A DNA stretch of 64,000 bases from Flavobacterium sediminis (GTDB lineage Bacteria > Bacteroidota > Bacteroidia > Flavobacteriales > Flavobacteriaceae), in the NCBI RefSeq assembly GCF_003148385.1, contig NZ_CP029463.1:3224001-3288000 (forward strand), given 5' to 3'. Positions 45,390-52,907 of this stretch are shown here, piece after piece. Below the pieces are notes generated by a model that saw nothing but the letters and a program-made list of their open reading frames with translations, did no database searches and was not told the origin of the DNA. A program made the position numbers and the translations under genes. Within the stretch, counting starts at the first letter, position 1, and each line of letters starts with the position of its first letter.

Positions 45390-46457
45390 ATGCAAACCAT
45401 AAAAGCCAATCATTACGAAATATTTTTTAACGAAAATTGCTATCAGTATTTAGCCGAACTATTAACGACTGACCGTTATTCAAAAGTATTCGTAATTGTT
45501 GATGAAAATACATCTCAATATTGTTTACCTGCTTTTTTATCACAGTTAGTTACCGAAATAACAATTGAAATCATTGAATTAGAAGCAGGCGAACAGCATA
45601 AAAATATTGCGACTTGTTTAGAGGTTTGGCAGGCTATGACAGATCTTGGCGGTGACAGAAAGAGCATTGTTCTGAATCTGGGAGGTGGTGTTGTAACCGA
45701 TCTAGGTAGTTTTGTAGCTTGTACATTTAAAAGAGGAATCGATTTTATCAATATCCCTACTACTCTACTTTCTATGGTTGATGCTTCTGTAGGAGGTAAA
45801 AATGGTGTTGATCTGGGAAATCTAAAAAATCAAATCGGAATCATCCGCGAACCTAAAGCTGTTCTTATTGATACTGCTTTTTTATCCAGTTTATCTTCCA
45901 GAGAAATGCGCTCCGGATTAGCAGAGATGCTAAAACACGGAATAATTGCTGATAAAACTTATTGGAATAAATTTAAAAATTTAAAAGACTTAAGTACAGA
46001 GGATTTAGACACTTTAATTTACCAATCCGTTGAAATAAAAAACAGCATCGTATCTGAAGATCTGACAGAAAACGGAATTAGAAAAGCTTTGAATTTCGGG
46101 CATACATTAGGTCACGCTATCGAAAGTTATTTTTTAGAGAACGAGAATAAAGAAAATCTTTTACACGGAGAAGCTATTGCGATCGGAATGATCTTAGAAG
46201 CTTACCTTTCAACGGTAAAAGGCTTTTTGATAAATGAAGAATATCAGGAAATCAAATACCATTTGAATGACATCTACGAAATCGTAGATTTTGACGAAAA
46301 AGATATTCAAAATATCATCGATTTGATGATTTATGATAAGAAAAATGAGTTTGGGAAAGTTCAATTTGTATTACTCGAAAGTATCGGCAAGATAAAAATT
46401 AATCAATTCTGCGATAACGATTTGATTTACAATGCTTTTGAAGATTACCAAAAGTGA
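45390..46457 (+). CDS. aroB: 3-dehydroquinate synthase
   Basis: A 355-residue enzyme of the shikimate pathway. NAD-binding LGGGVVTDLGSFVA and TTLLSMVDASVGGKNGVDLGNLKNQIG match closely, and the zinc ligands lie in LAEMLKHG, FGHTLGHAIE and LHGEAIAIGM. It starts 95 nt from the divergent proline dehydrogenase gene. After its stop comes a 295-nt space with a possible promoter and small ORF before the arginine decarboxylase. Confidence 0.94.
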   Translation: MQTIKANHYEIFFNENCYQYLAELLTTDRYSKVFVIVDENTSQYCLPAFLSQLVTEITIEIIELEAGEQHKNIATCLEVWQAMTDLGGDRKSIVLNLGGGVVTDLGSFVACTFKRGIDFINIPTTLLSMVDASVGGKNGVDLGNLKNQIGIIREPKAVLIDTAFLSSLSSREMRSGLAEMLKHGIIADKTYWNKFKNLKDLSTEDLDTLIYQSVEIKNSIVSEDLTENGIRKALNFGHTLGHAIESYFLENENKENLLHGEAIAIGMILEAYLSTVKGFLINEEYQEIKYHLNDIYEIVDFDEKDIQNIIDLMIYDKKNEFGKVQFVLLESIGKIKINQFCDNDLIYNAFEDYQK

Positions 46458-46476
46458 CTTTTTTTTAATTCTTAAT

Positions 46477-46509
46477 TTGTATTTTATAATACAATATTTT
46501 TTATTTTTG
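46477..46509 (+). promoter_or_regulatory. Possible promoter for the arginine decarboxylase unit
   Basis: TTG at 46477-46479 and TATTTTTG at 46502-46509 are 22 nt apart, within the range reported for flavobacteria though longer than the preferred 19. Transcription starting near 46515 would give a leader of about 240 nt before speA. Confidence 0.45.
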
Positions 46510-46514
46510 CCGCT

Positions 46515-46685
46515 ATGAAAGCATTAAAACTGACAAGCATCTGTCTGAATCCCATAAGTGTTCAAAAGAGCACTCGATTTGCATTTGCTAAAAGTTTATA
46601 TACTACTACTTTCATCGATATCTTTATGTTTTTAAAAGCAATACACGAGAAGTTCCCTATCTTTTTCGCTAATATCAGAGTTTAA
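46515..46685 (+). CDS. Possible leader ORF upstream of speA
   Basis: The ATG at 46515 lies 6 nt after a -7-like element and opens a frame of 56 codons to a TAA at 46683. The product would be Phe-, Lys- and Ile-rich with a hydrophobic middle (TTFIDIFMFLKAI). There is no Shine-Dalgarno-like sequence, and an mRNA starting here would be leaderless. I do not recognise the protein. It may be a regulatory leader for polyamine synthesis, or it may be untranslated 5' sequence. Confidence 0.3.
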   Translation: MKALKLTSICLNPISVQKSTRFAFAKSLYTTTFIDIFMFLKAIHEKFPIFFANIRV

Positions 46686-46752
46686 AAAAATAAGAATCAA
46701 TTGATTTTTTTAGTTTTTACTTATTTTTTTAACTTTATATAAAATTTTATAG

Positions 46753-48159
46753 ATGAAGACAAGTTATTACGACTTAATTAATCAAACTTTTTATTTTCCA
46801 CAAGAAGAATTCACTTTAAATAAAGATAATTTACAGTTTCACGGTATTGACCTGATGAAACTAGTGGAAGAATATGGTACTCCGTTGAAGTTCACCTATC
46901 TTCCGAAGATTTCAAAAAATATCAAACGAGCTAAAACCTGGTTCCGTAATTCAATGGAAAAATTGGATTATGACGGTAAATATTACTACTGTTATTGTAC
47001 CAAAAGTTCGCATTTTAAATTTGTTCTAGACGAAGCTCTAAAAAATAATATCCACATTGAAACGTCTTCTGCTTACGATATCAATATTGTAGAAAAATTG
47101 ATTGAAGACGGAAAAATAAATAAAAATACTTTTGTAATATGTAACGGTTTCAAACGCGAACAATACATTGAAAATATTGCTCGTTTAATTAATAACGGAC
47201 ATAAAAATACAATGCCTGTTATTGATAATTATGAAGAGTTAGACTTGTTGCAAGAACAAATCAAAGGTAAATTTAAAATAGGAATCCGTATTGCAGCGGA
47301 AGAAGAACCGAAATTTGAATTCTATACTTCTCGTTTGGGAATAGGATATAAAAACATTGTTCCTTTTTACCGCAAACAGATTCAGGATAATAAAAAAGTT
47401 GAACTGAAAATGCTTCACTTCTTTATCAATACCGGAATACGTGATACGGCATACTACTGGAATGAGCTTTTAAAATGTATGAAAGTTTACATTGCTCTTA
47501 AAAAAGAGTGTCCTAGTCTTGATAGTTTGAATATCGGTGGTGGATTCCCTATTAAGAGTTCATTAGCTTTTGATTATGATTACCAATACATGGTGGAAGA
47601 AATTCTGAACCAGATCAAAATTGCTTGTGATGAAGCTGAAATTGATGTTCCTAATATTTTCACTGAATTCGGTTCGTTTACAGTAGGTGAATCCGGCGGT
47701 GCCATTTATGAAGTTTTATACCAAAAACAACAAAATGACCGTGAAAACTGGAATATGATCGACTCTTCGTTCATTACTACTCTTCCTGACACCTGGGCAA
47801 TCAACAAGCGCTTTGTTATGATGGCTGTGAATCGATGGAATGACTCCTATGAAAGAGTACTTTTAGGAGGACTAACTTGTGATAGTGACGATTATTACAA
47901 TTCTGAACAACACATGAATGCCGTTTACTTACCTAAATACAATAAAGAAAAACCTTTATATATAGGATTTTTTAATACCGGAGCTTATCAGGAAACTATA
48001 GGAGGATTCGGAGGATTACACCACTGTTTAATCCCTCAGCCCAAACACATTTTGATCGATCGGGATAAAAACGGAATTATAGCTACCGAAATTTTCTCGG
48101 AACAACAAAAAGCGGACGATGTATTAGAAATTTTAGGGTACAATAAAAAACAACAATAA
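46753..48159 (+). CDS. speA: Arginine decarboxylase, fold III (LysA/Nc-type short form)
   Basis: A 468-residue PLP enzyme of the alanine-racemase fold. PLP lysine region YYCYCTKSSHFKFVLDEAL (about 77-95), ETSSAYDINI, the glycine loop LNIGGGFPIKSS and the C-terminal substrate site around LTCDSDDYYN (CDSDD) are visible. It is shorter than E. coli SpeA and lacks its inserted domain. It makes agmatine from arginine. The DHS-like gene follows after 56 nt, but no agmatinase is encoded between them. Confidence 0.88.
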   Translation: MKTSYYDLINQTFYFPQEEFTLNKDNLQFHGIDLMKLVEEYGTPLKFTYLPKISKNIKRAKTWFRNSMEKLDYDGKYYYCYCTKSSHFKFVLDEALKNNIHIETSSAYDINIVEKLIEDGKINKNTFVICNGFKREQYIENIARLINNGHKNTMPVIDNYEELDLLQEQIKGKFKIGIRIAAEEEPKFEFYTSRLGIGYKNIVPFYRKQIQDNKKVELKMLHFFINTGIRDTAYYWNELLKCMKVYIALKKECPSLDSLNIGGGFPIKSSLAFDYDYQYMVEEILNQIKIACDEAEIDVPNIFTEFGSFTVGESGGAIYEVLYQKQQNDRENWNMIDSSFITTLPDTWAINKRFVMMAVNRWNDSYERVLLGGLTCDSDDYYNSEQHMNAVYLPKYNKEKPLYIGFFNTGAYQETIGGFGGLHHCLIPQPKHILIDRDKNGIIATEIFSEQQKADDVLEILGYNKKQQ

Positions 48160-48215
48160 TCATAAACTGCTCCGATATTTTATAAAAACATTCGAGTCGG
48201 TAAAAAATAAAAAAC

Positions 48216-49187
48216 ATGAAAGGACCAATTAGTCAATTTGTAGAAAATCATTACCTACACTTTAACGCTGCAGCTTTAGTAGATGCTGCAAAAGGATACG
48301 AAACACATTTACTTGACAACGGAAAAATGATGGTTACTTTGGCCGGTGCCATGAGTACAGCCGAATTAGGAAAGTCATTAGCCGAAATGATCCGTCAGGA
48401 TAAGATCCATATTATCTCTTGTACCGGTGCGAATCTGGAAGAAGACATCATGAATCTTGTAGCACATAACTCTTACAAGAGAGTACCTCATTATCGCGAT
48501 CTTTCTCCTCAGGAAGAATGGGAATTATTAGAAAATCATTACAATCGTGTGACTGATACTTGTATCCCTGAAGAAGAAGCTTTCCGAAGACTACAATCAC
48601 ATCTGCATGACATCTGGAATAAAGCAGACAAAGCCGGAGAACGTTATTTCCCGCACGAGTTCATGTATCAGATGATCAATTCCGGAGTTTTAGAGCAGTA
48701 TTATGAAATTGATCCTAAAGATTCATGGATGGTTGCTGCTGCTGAGAAAAATTTACCGATTGTAGTTCCGGGTTGGGAAGACAGTACTATGGGGAATATT
48801 TTTGCATCCTACTGTATTAAAGGTGAGTTCAAAGCTACTACCATGAAAAGTGGTGTAGAATACATGATGTGGTTAGCGGATTGGTACAAAAACAATTGTG
48901 AAGGAAAAGGAATAGGATTCTTCCAGATCGGAGGAGGTATTGCTGGAGATTTCCCGATCTGTGTTGTACCGATGTTATATCAGGACATGGAAATGCACGA
49001 TGTTCCTTTCTGGGCTTATTTCTGTCAGATATCAGATTCCACAACCAGTTACGGTTCGTATTCGGGAGCAGTTCCGAATGAAAAAATCACTTGGGGAAAA
49101 TTGGATATTCACACTCCTAAATTCATTGTAGAATCAGATGCAACCATTGTTGCGCCGCTTATTTTCGCGTATATTTTAGGTTGGTAA
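48216..49187 (+). CDS. Deoxyhypusine-synthase-like enzyme (probable homospermidine synthase)
   Basis: A 323-residue member of the DHS family. NAD-binding TGANLEEDIMN (about 69-79), GGGIAGDFPICVVPML and the catalytic lysine in EKITWGKLD (WGK, near 295) are conserved. Bacteria lack eIF5A, so these proteins are thought to transfer an aminobutyl group between polyamines, mostly making homospermidine. Pairing with arginine decarboxylase supports a polyamine role. Confidence 0.88.
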   Translation: MKGPISQFVENHYLHFNAAALVDAAKGYETHLLDNGKMMVTLAGAMSTAELGKSLAEMIRQDKIHIISCTGANLEEDIMNLVAHNSYKRVPHYRDLSPQEEWELLENHYNRVTDTCIPEEEAFRRLQSHLHDIWNKADKAGERYFPHEFMYQMINSGVLEQYYEIDPKDSWMVAAAEKNLPIVVPGWEDSTMGNIFASYCIKGEFKATTMKSGVEYMMWLADWYKNNCEGKGIGFFQIGGGIAGDFPICVVPMLYQDMEMHDVPFWAYFCQISDSTTSYGSYSGAVPNEKITWGKLDIHTPKFIVESDATIVAPLIFAYILGW

Positions 49188-49215
49188 TTTTTTAAAAAAA
49201 ATCACCTTAAAATAT

Positions 49216-49245
49216 TTGATTTTTTCATTTAGGATATTACATTTG
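49216..49245 (+). promoter_or_regulatory. Promoter of the acidic small protein gene
   Basis: TTG at 49216-49218 and TACATTTG at 49238-49245 are separated by 19 nt, a perfect match. The ATG lies 28 nt further on. Confidence 0.82.
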
Positions 49246-49273
49246 ACAAAAATACAAGACTAAAAACAACCCA

Positions 49274-49573
49274 ATGAAAAGAGTAATTGTTGATTACGCA
49301 AAATTGACAAACGAAATCTTAACACTACTAGTTGAGAAATTCCCTGACGGCTATGATGAAACTGATATCATCCGTTTTAAAAATGCTAAAAATGAGACAA
49401 TTGAAGCTGTTGAAGTCCGCACTGAAGACACTATTTATCTTGTAAAAGTAAGTACAAAACTTGCCGACAGGATTGAGAATTTTGAAGATGACGACTTAGA
49501 CGGACCTGCAGATGATGATTCATTAGATGCTTTAAAAGATCTGGAAATCGCAGACGAATCTGAAGAAGATTAA
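49274..49573 (+). CDS. Conserved acidic small protein of unknown function
   Basis: A 99-residue soluble protein. The first 65 residues form a compact alpha/beta unit with LVEKFPDGYDETDIIRFKNAK and VEVRTEDTIYLVKVS. The last 30 residues are nearly all Asp/Glu. Similar proteins are frequent in Bacteroidota and have no experimentally known role to my knowledge. It has its own strong promoter and terminator, so it is probably an abundant single-gene product. Confidence 0.75.
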   Translation: MKRVIVDYAKLTNEILTLLVEKFPDGYDETDIIRFKNAKNETIEAVEVRTEDTIYLVKVSTKLADRIENFEDDDLDGPADDDSLDALKDLEIADESEED

Positions 49574-49576
49574 TAT

Positions 49577-49610
49577 AAAAAAGGAGCTTAAAAATTTAAG
49601 CTCCTTTTTT
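49577..49610. terminator. Bidirectional terminator between the acidic protein and DinB genes
   Basis: AAAGGAGCTTAAA (49580-49592) and TTTAAGCTCCTTT (49595-49607) make a 13-bp stem with flanking A and T runs. The true end of the DinB gene (49614) lies directly beside it. Confidence 0.9.
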
Positions 49611-49613
49611 ATA

Positions 49614-50122
49614 TTATAAATAGCGTTCTTTAATAATATTTACATGATGCATTTCATGTCCTAAAATAACATACCCATAGCCCCTACCGACATTTGATTT
49701 CCGGACACTTCTCCTCTTCTGTTCAACTGTTCTTCTTTAAAATTTTCAAATAATGAAATTGTTGCTTTTCTAACCGTCTGAAATTCTTTTAATAAACTTT
49801 CCATACATCTGTCATTTGCATTAGCAAATTGAACAAAATCATTTTCTTCAAAACCGGGTAAAGCTGTTTTATCATTGCGAGCCACCCTCAAACTTCTGTA
49901 TGAAAATATACGTTCAGTATCCGTTATATGAAGCAGGATATCTTTAGGTGTCCACTTATCCGATGCGTATCTGAATTCTATTTTATCTTTCGGAATTTGC
50001 TTAAAAAAAGTTACCAACTCTTCTTCTTGTTGAAACAATCCTTCAACAATATCCTGATGTCTCGAGGCATTCTTTATATATTTCTCGTAAAAAGGCGGAA
50101 AAAAAAGTTCTATTGAATTCAT
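49614..50122 (-). pseudogene. DinB-family protein, frameshifted near its C-terminus
   Basis: A DinB/DUF664 four-helix protein with DILLHITDTERIFSYRSLRVARND, which contains the first metal-binding His. The visible frame ends VGAMGMLF at a stop. One extra base in CCC 49674-49676 or CCCC 49681-49684 makes it continue GYVILGHEMHHVNIIKERYL to a stop at 49614. That sequence is the expected DinB end with the His pair of the metal site, giving 169 residues in all. DinB proteins include thiol transferases, and the role here is unknown. The break is probably a sequence error. Confidence 0.85.
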
Positions 50123-50139
50123 AAAGGTCTAAAATTAAA

Positions 50140-50162
50140 AAATCCCGAAAAAATCGGGATTT
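50140..50162 (-). terminator. Terminator after the Lrp-family gene
   Basis: AATCCCGA (50141-50148) and TCGGGATT (50154-50161) pair with a 5-nt A loop. On the minus strand TTTTAATTTT follows. It lies 20 nt after the Lrp stop. Confidence 0.8.
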
Positions 50163-50182
50163 AAGATATAAACAATTTATTT

Positions 50183-50662
50183 TTACAATTCTTTAAAGAT
50201 CGTGTGCATTAAACGTTTTTTATCATTAATGCTTTCTTCGAGAGAGATCATGGTCTCTGTTCTGTAAACACCTTCAATATCGTCAATTAAGAAAATCACT
50301 TCTTTGGCATGTTTAGTATCTTTGGCACGAATTTTACAGAAAATATTAAATTTTCCGGTAGTTACATGAGCCACTGTCACAAAAGGAATTTCACTAATTC
50401 TTTCCAATACAAATTTAGTCTGAGAAGTATTATGAAGAAATACACCTACATAAGCAATAAAAGCGTAACCAAGTTTTTCATAATCCAGCGTCAATGAAGA
50501 ACCTTGAATAATTCCTGCATCCTCCATCTTTTTAACACGTACGTGAACAGTACCGGCAGATATTAATAATTTTTTTGCAATATCTGTAAACGGAACTCTT
50601 GTATTGTCAATCAACATATCCAAAATTTGGTGATCAACTTCATCTAAACGAAACTTACTCAT
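50183..50662 (-). CDS. Lrp/AsnC-family transcriptional regulator
   Basis: A 159-residue regulator. The N-terminal HTH spans LDEVDHQILDMLIDNTRVPFTDIAKKL and SAGTVHVRVKKMEDAGII. The C-terminal RAM/ActD ligand domain begins near 65 with FIAYVGVFL and holds HVTTGKFNIFCKI. Such proteins sense amino acids. The M14 peptidase gene lies 36 nt upstream on the same strand, so the two could share a transcript. The effector is unknown. Confidence 0.93.
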   Translation of the reverse strand: MSKFRLDEVDHQILDMLIDNTRVPFTDIAKKLLISAGTVHVRVKKMEDAGIIQGSSLTLDYEKLGYAFIAYVGVFLHNTSQTKFVLERISEIPFVTVAHVTTGKFNIFCKIRAKDTKHAKEVIFLIDDIEGVYRTETMISLEESINDKKRLMHTIFKEL

Positions 50663-50698
50663 AAAAGTGCTTATATTAAATTATATTAAAACGCAATA

Positions 50699-51856
50699 TT
50701 AGTTATTTATTTTTAATCCATTGCAAAATTTTAACAAATTATCTAAATAAAAATCAGCTTTTCGCCCTATTTTAGGGAAATTGATATTTTCTGCTGAAAA
50801 TAATTTATTTGCTCCGTCAAATTCGCAATGCCCTACATTTTCTTCTAAATTACCTACTTTTGCTATTCTTGCTTCAAAAATAACCTTACCATTTTCAAGT
50901 AATTCAGAATATTGCGCCGCAAAGTTAATTATTTTTTTCTGATTATTTTCAATTATTTTCACGTTTTTATAAATAAAATCAAAAAAATGAGGAGAATTTT
51001 GAGGAATTGTTAAGTATTTTTCCAAATCGTTATCAACTATAACGTTTTCGTTAATAGCATAAACCGCTGAAATTAAAGCTATAAATACAAATTTTCTCAC
51101 TGTATCACGCTCATAATCGTCCTGAAAATGCCCGGCTTCAAACAAAATTGTAGGGATTTGTTGCGCAGTTAAATAATCTCCGATACAGTTTATATTAAAA
51201 CTATCATCAAAGCGCCCTATTTGATCGGGAATAACACCTTGTAAATTATCATACATCTTATTAATAACGTGCATAGCCTTTAGTCTAACATCATTAACTT
51301 CTCGTTCTTCATTATAAGCAGGAGCTAAAAATGACATTGTTGCCGGTTTTTGCAACCCAATTGTACCGAAAATAGTACGTTGATCGTGTAAATTAAAGCA
51401 ATAATCAGGCTGTATTTGTTCAACAAGCTTTCTCAATACTTTACTTTCCGGTTGTGAAAGGTTAAAAGCGTCTCTGTTTAAGTCAACTTCATTTGCATTT
51501 ACACGCGTATACGCTTCTGCCCCGTCCGGATTTAAGATAGGAACCATATATAAGGTAAAATTCTCTTTAATAAAGGTATTGAATACACTATCAGAATTAA
51601 GATAATGAAGAAAATCAAGTAATCCTTTAGTAGTTGTTGATTCATTGCCGTGCATTTGAGACCACATCAATAGCTTTTTTGAACCTCTTCCAAAAGTTAC
51701 TAACGGAATATCTTTCCCTAAAGTAGACTGCCCGACAACTTCTAATTTAAAATCAGTAGTAAGCGTTTTAAGAAACGGCAAAATCATTTCCAGAGTAACG
51801 TATCTCCCTTTTATTTCAGAAACTAAATTTTGTTTCGCTATATCTAATAAATTCAT
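50699..51856 (-). CDS. M14-family zinc carboxypeptidase-like protein
   Basis: A 385-residue protein without a signal peptide. The zinc site is in QMHGNESTTTKGLLD (His and Glu, about 67-81) and in FNLHDQRT (second His), with VDLNRDAF and the catalytic Glu in LFEAGHFQDD. The last 100 residues are extra. It may cleave peptides or act as an amidohydrolase of the AstE type. It is divergent from an HTH regulator gene across a 311-nt region containing seven operator-like palindromes, so it is a probable target of that regulator. Confidence 0.87.
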   Translation of the reverse strand: MNLLDIAKQNLVSEIKGRYVTLEMILPFLKTLTTDFKLEVVGQSTLGKDIPLVTFGRGSKKLLMWSQMHGNESTTTKGLLDFLHYLNSDSVFNTFIKENFTLYMVPILNPDGAEAYTRVNANEVDLNRDAFNLSQPESKVLRKLVEQIQPDYCFNLHDQRTIFGTIGLQKPATMSFLAPAYNEEREVNDVRLKAMHVINKMYDNLQGVIPDQIGRFDDSFNINCIGDYLTAQQIPTILFEAGHFQDDYERDTVRKFVFIALISAVYAINENVIVDNDLEKYLTIPQNSPHFFDFIYKNVKIIENNQKKIINFAAQYSELLENGKVIFEARIAKVGNLEENVGHCEFDGANKLFSAENINFPKIGRKADFYLDNLLKFCNGLKINN

Positions 51857-51869
51857 GGATTATAAACTT

Positions 51870-52175
51870 TTTACAAATGTAAACATCTTATAGTTTACAA
51901 ATGTAAAACAATAAAATCTATTGATAATTTACAATTGTAATTTACTATACTAGTCCTTATTGATTAGTTATCTATGATTAAGACACATTTGTAAACCATT
52001 TTATTTATATAAACATATAATGCTATATTTCAGCATATTAAATACTAATACTTAAAGTTTTAATTATAGCACTTCACATCGTTTTTATCACTATTTACAT
52101 TTGTAAACTTGCTTGTTTCAATTACTTTATTTACATTTGTGAAACAATGATGTAATACCTATTTACAATGGTAAA
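51870..52175. promoter_or_regulatory. Array of seven TTTACA-N2-TGTAAA operators between the M14 and HTH genes
   Basis: The sites are at 51870, 51894, 51928, 51983 (half conserved), 52094, 52130 and 52162, each 14 nt. The core is TTTACA(A/T)(A/T)TGTAAA. Three are perfect palindromic forms (51870, 51894, 52094). The last includes the start codon of the HTH gene and 52130 overlaps its -7 element. This looks like an autoregulatory control region. The stretch 51997-52093 has no clear site. Confidence 0.75.
52109..52139 (+). promoter_or_regulatory. Promoter of the HTH regulator, inside an operator
   Basis: TTG (52109-52111) and TACATTTG (52132-52139) are 20 nt apart. The -7 element is part of the operator at 52130-52143, so a bound repressor would block it. 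Confidence 0.65.
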
Positions 52176-52662
52176 CACTGATGAATTTACAAAAAGACTA
52201 GAAAATATCTTTGACTTTTACGGGTTAACTGCTTCTTCGTTTGCCGATAAAATCGGTGTACAACGCTCTAGTTTATCTCACCTACTCTCGGGTAGAAACA
52301 AACCCAGTCTGGATTTTGTAATGAAAGTAATTGAAGTTTTTCCGGAAGTAGACTTGTACTGGATTTTAAATGGGAAGGGAACTTTTCCTAAAACTGAAAT
52401 TCAAGAAAAGAAAAAAGTAGAGTCTCCTTCTGCTCTGTCACAACCTGTTCAAAAACGGAATTCTACTTCTGATGATTTATTTAGTTCGTCAGAAAATATA
52501 GAAGAGACAAAAAATGGCGTAAATGAAATTCCTGAAGAAAAAAAATCAAATACGCAAGTTTTGGAAGAGACCTTAATAAACTCTATAAACACTTCTACTA
52601 TAGATGCAATTGTCATTTTTTATGCTGATGGGACTTTTACGAAATATACTCAAAAAAAATAA
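52168..52662 (+). CDS. XRE-family HTH regulator
   Basis: A 164-residue protein. Residues about 5-65 are a helix-turn-helix of the Cro/XRE type (GLTASSFADKIGVQRSSLSHLLSGRNKPSLD), followed by a DLYWILNGKG segment typical of flavobacterial members. Residues about 70-130 are a charged linker and the end is a short strand region. The ATG at 52168 falls within the last operator of the array. It probably represses itself and the divergent peptidase. The ligand is unknown. Confidence 0.88.
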   Translation: MVNTDEFTKRLENIFDFYGLTASSFADKIGVQRSSLSHLLSGRNKPSLDFVMKVIEVFPEVDLYWILNGKGTFPKTEIQEKKKVESPSALSQPVQKRNSTSDDLFSSSENIEETKNGVNEIPEEKKSNTQVLEETLINSINTSTIDAIVIFYADGTFTKYTQKK

Positions 52663-52785
52663 GGACTTAAAATAATGCTTTACTACCTAAAACCAATTAA
52701 ATATGTCCGCTCTTTCCATACGAATGCCAAAAGTTTAAAATCAACTGTGAATTCTTTCATTAAAGAAAATCAGTCAGATAGGGTG

Positions 52786-52907
52786 ATATAACGGTCTTGT
52801 GTATGAGTAGTAGCGACTACTTTTCAGTTTCCAAATACATTATAATTAAATGAAATAGCGGCTTGGATTAATACCCAAACCGCTATTGCTTATACATGCT
52901 GTTGTGC
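52786..52907 (-). repeat. attC-like imperfect palindrome downstream of rsgA
   Basis: The ends are ATATAAC (52786-52792) and GTTGTGC (52901-52907), which pair at 6 of 7 positions. Inside them 52800-52815 pairs with 52881-52896 over 16 positions, 13 Watson-Crick and 3 G-T, with a mismatch spacer between the boxes. A second hairpin (52854-52887, AATAGCGG...CCGCTATT) shares the right arm. The layout of outer 7-mers, spacer and inner stem is that of integron attC sites, with the 7-mers GTTRNRY instead of GTTRRRY. It starts directly after the rsgA stop. Confidence 0.5.

Noticed and set aside
52854..52887. Simple terminator for rsgA
   Set aside because: The 13-bp hairpin could work as one, but the T run is poor and its right arm is also used in the longer 16-position stem, so it is described as part of the attC-like element instead.
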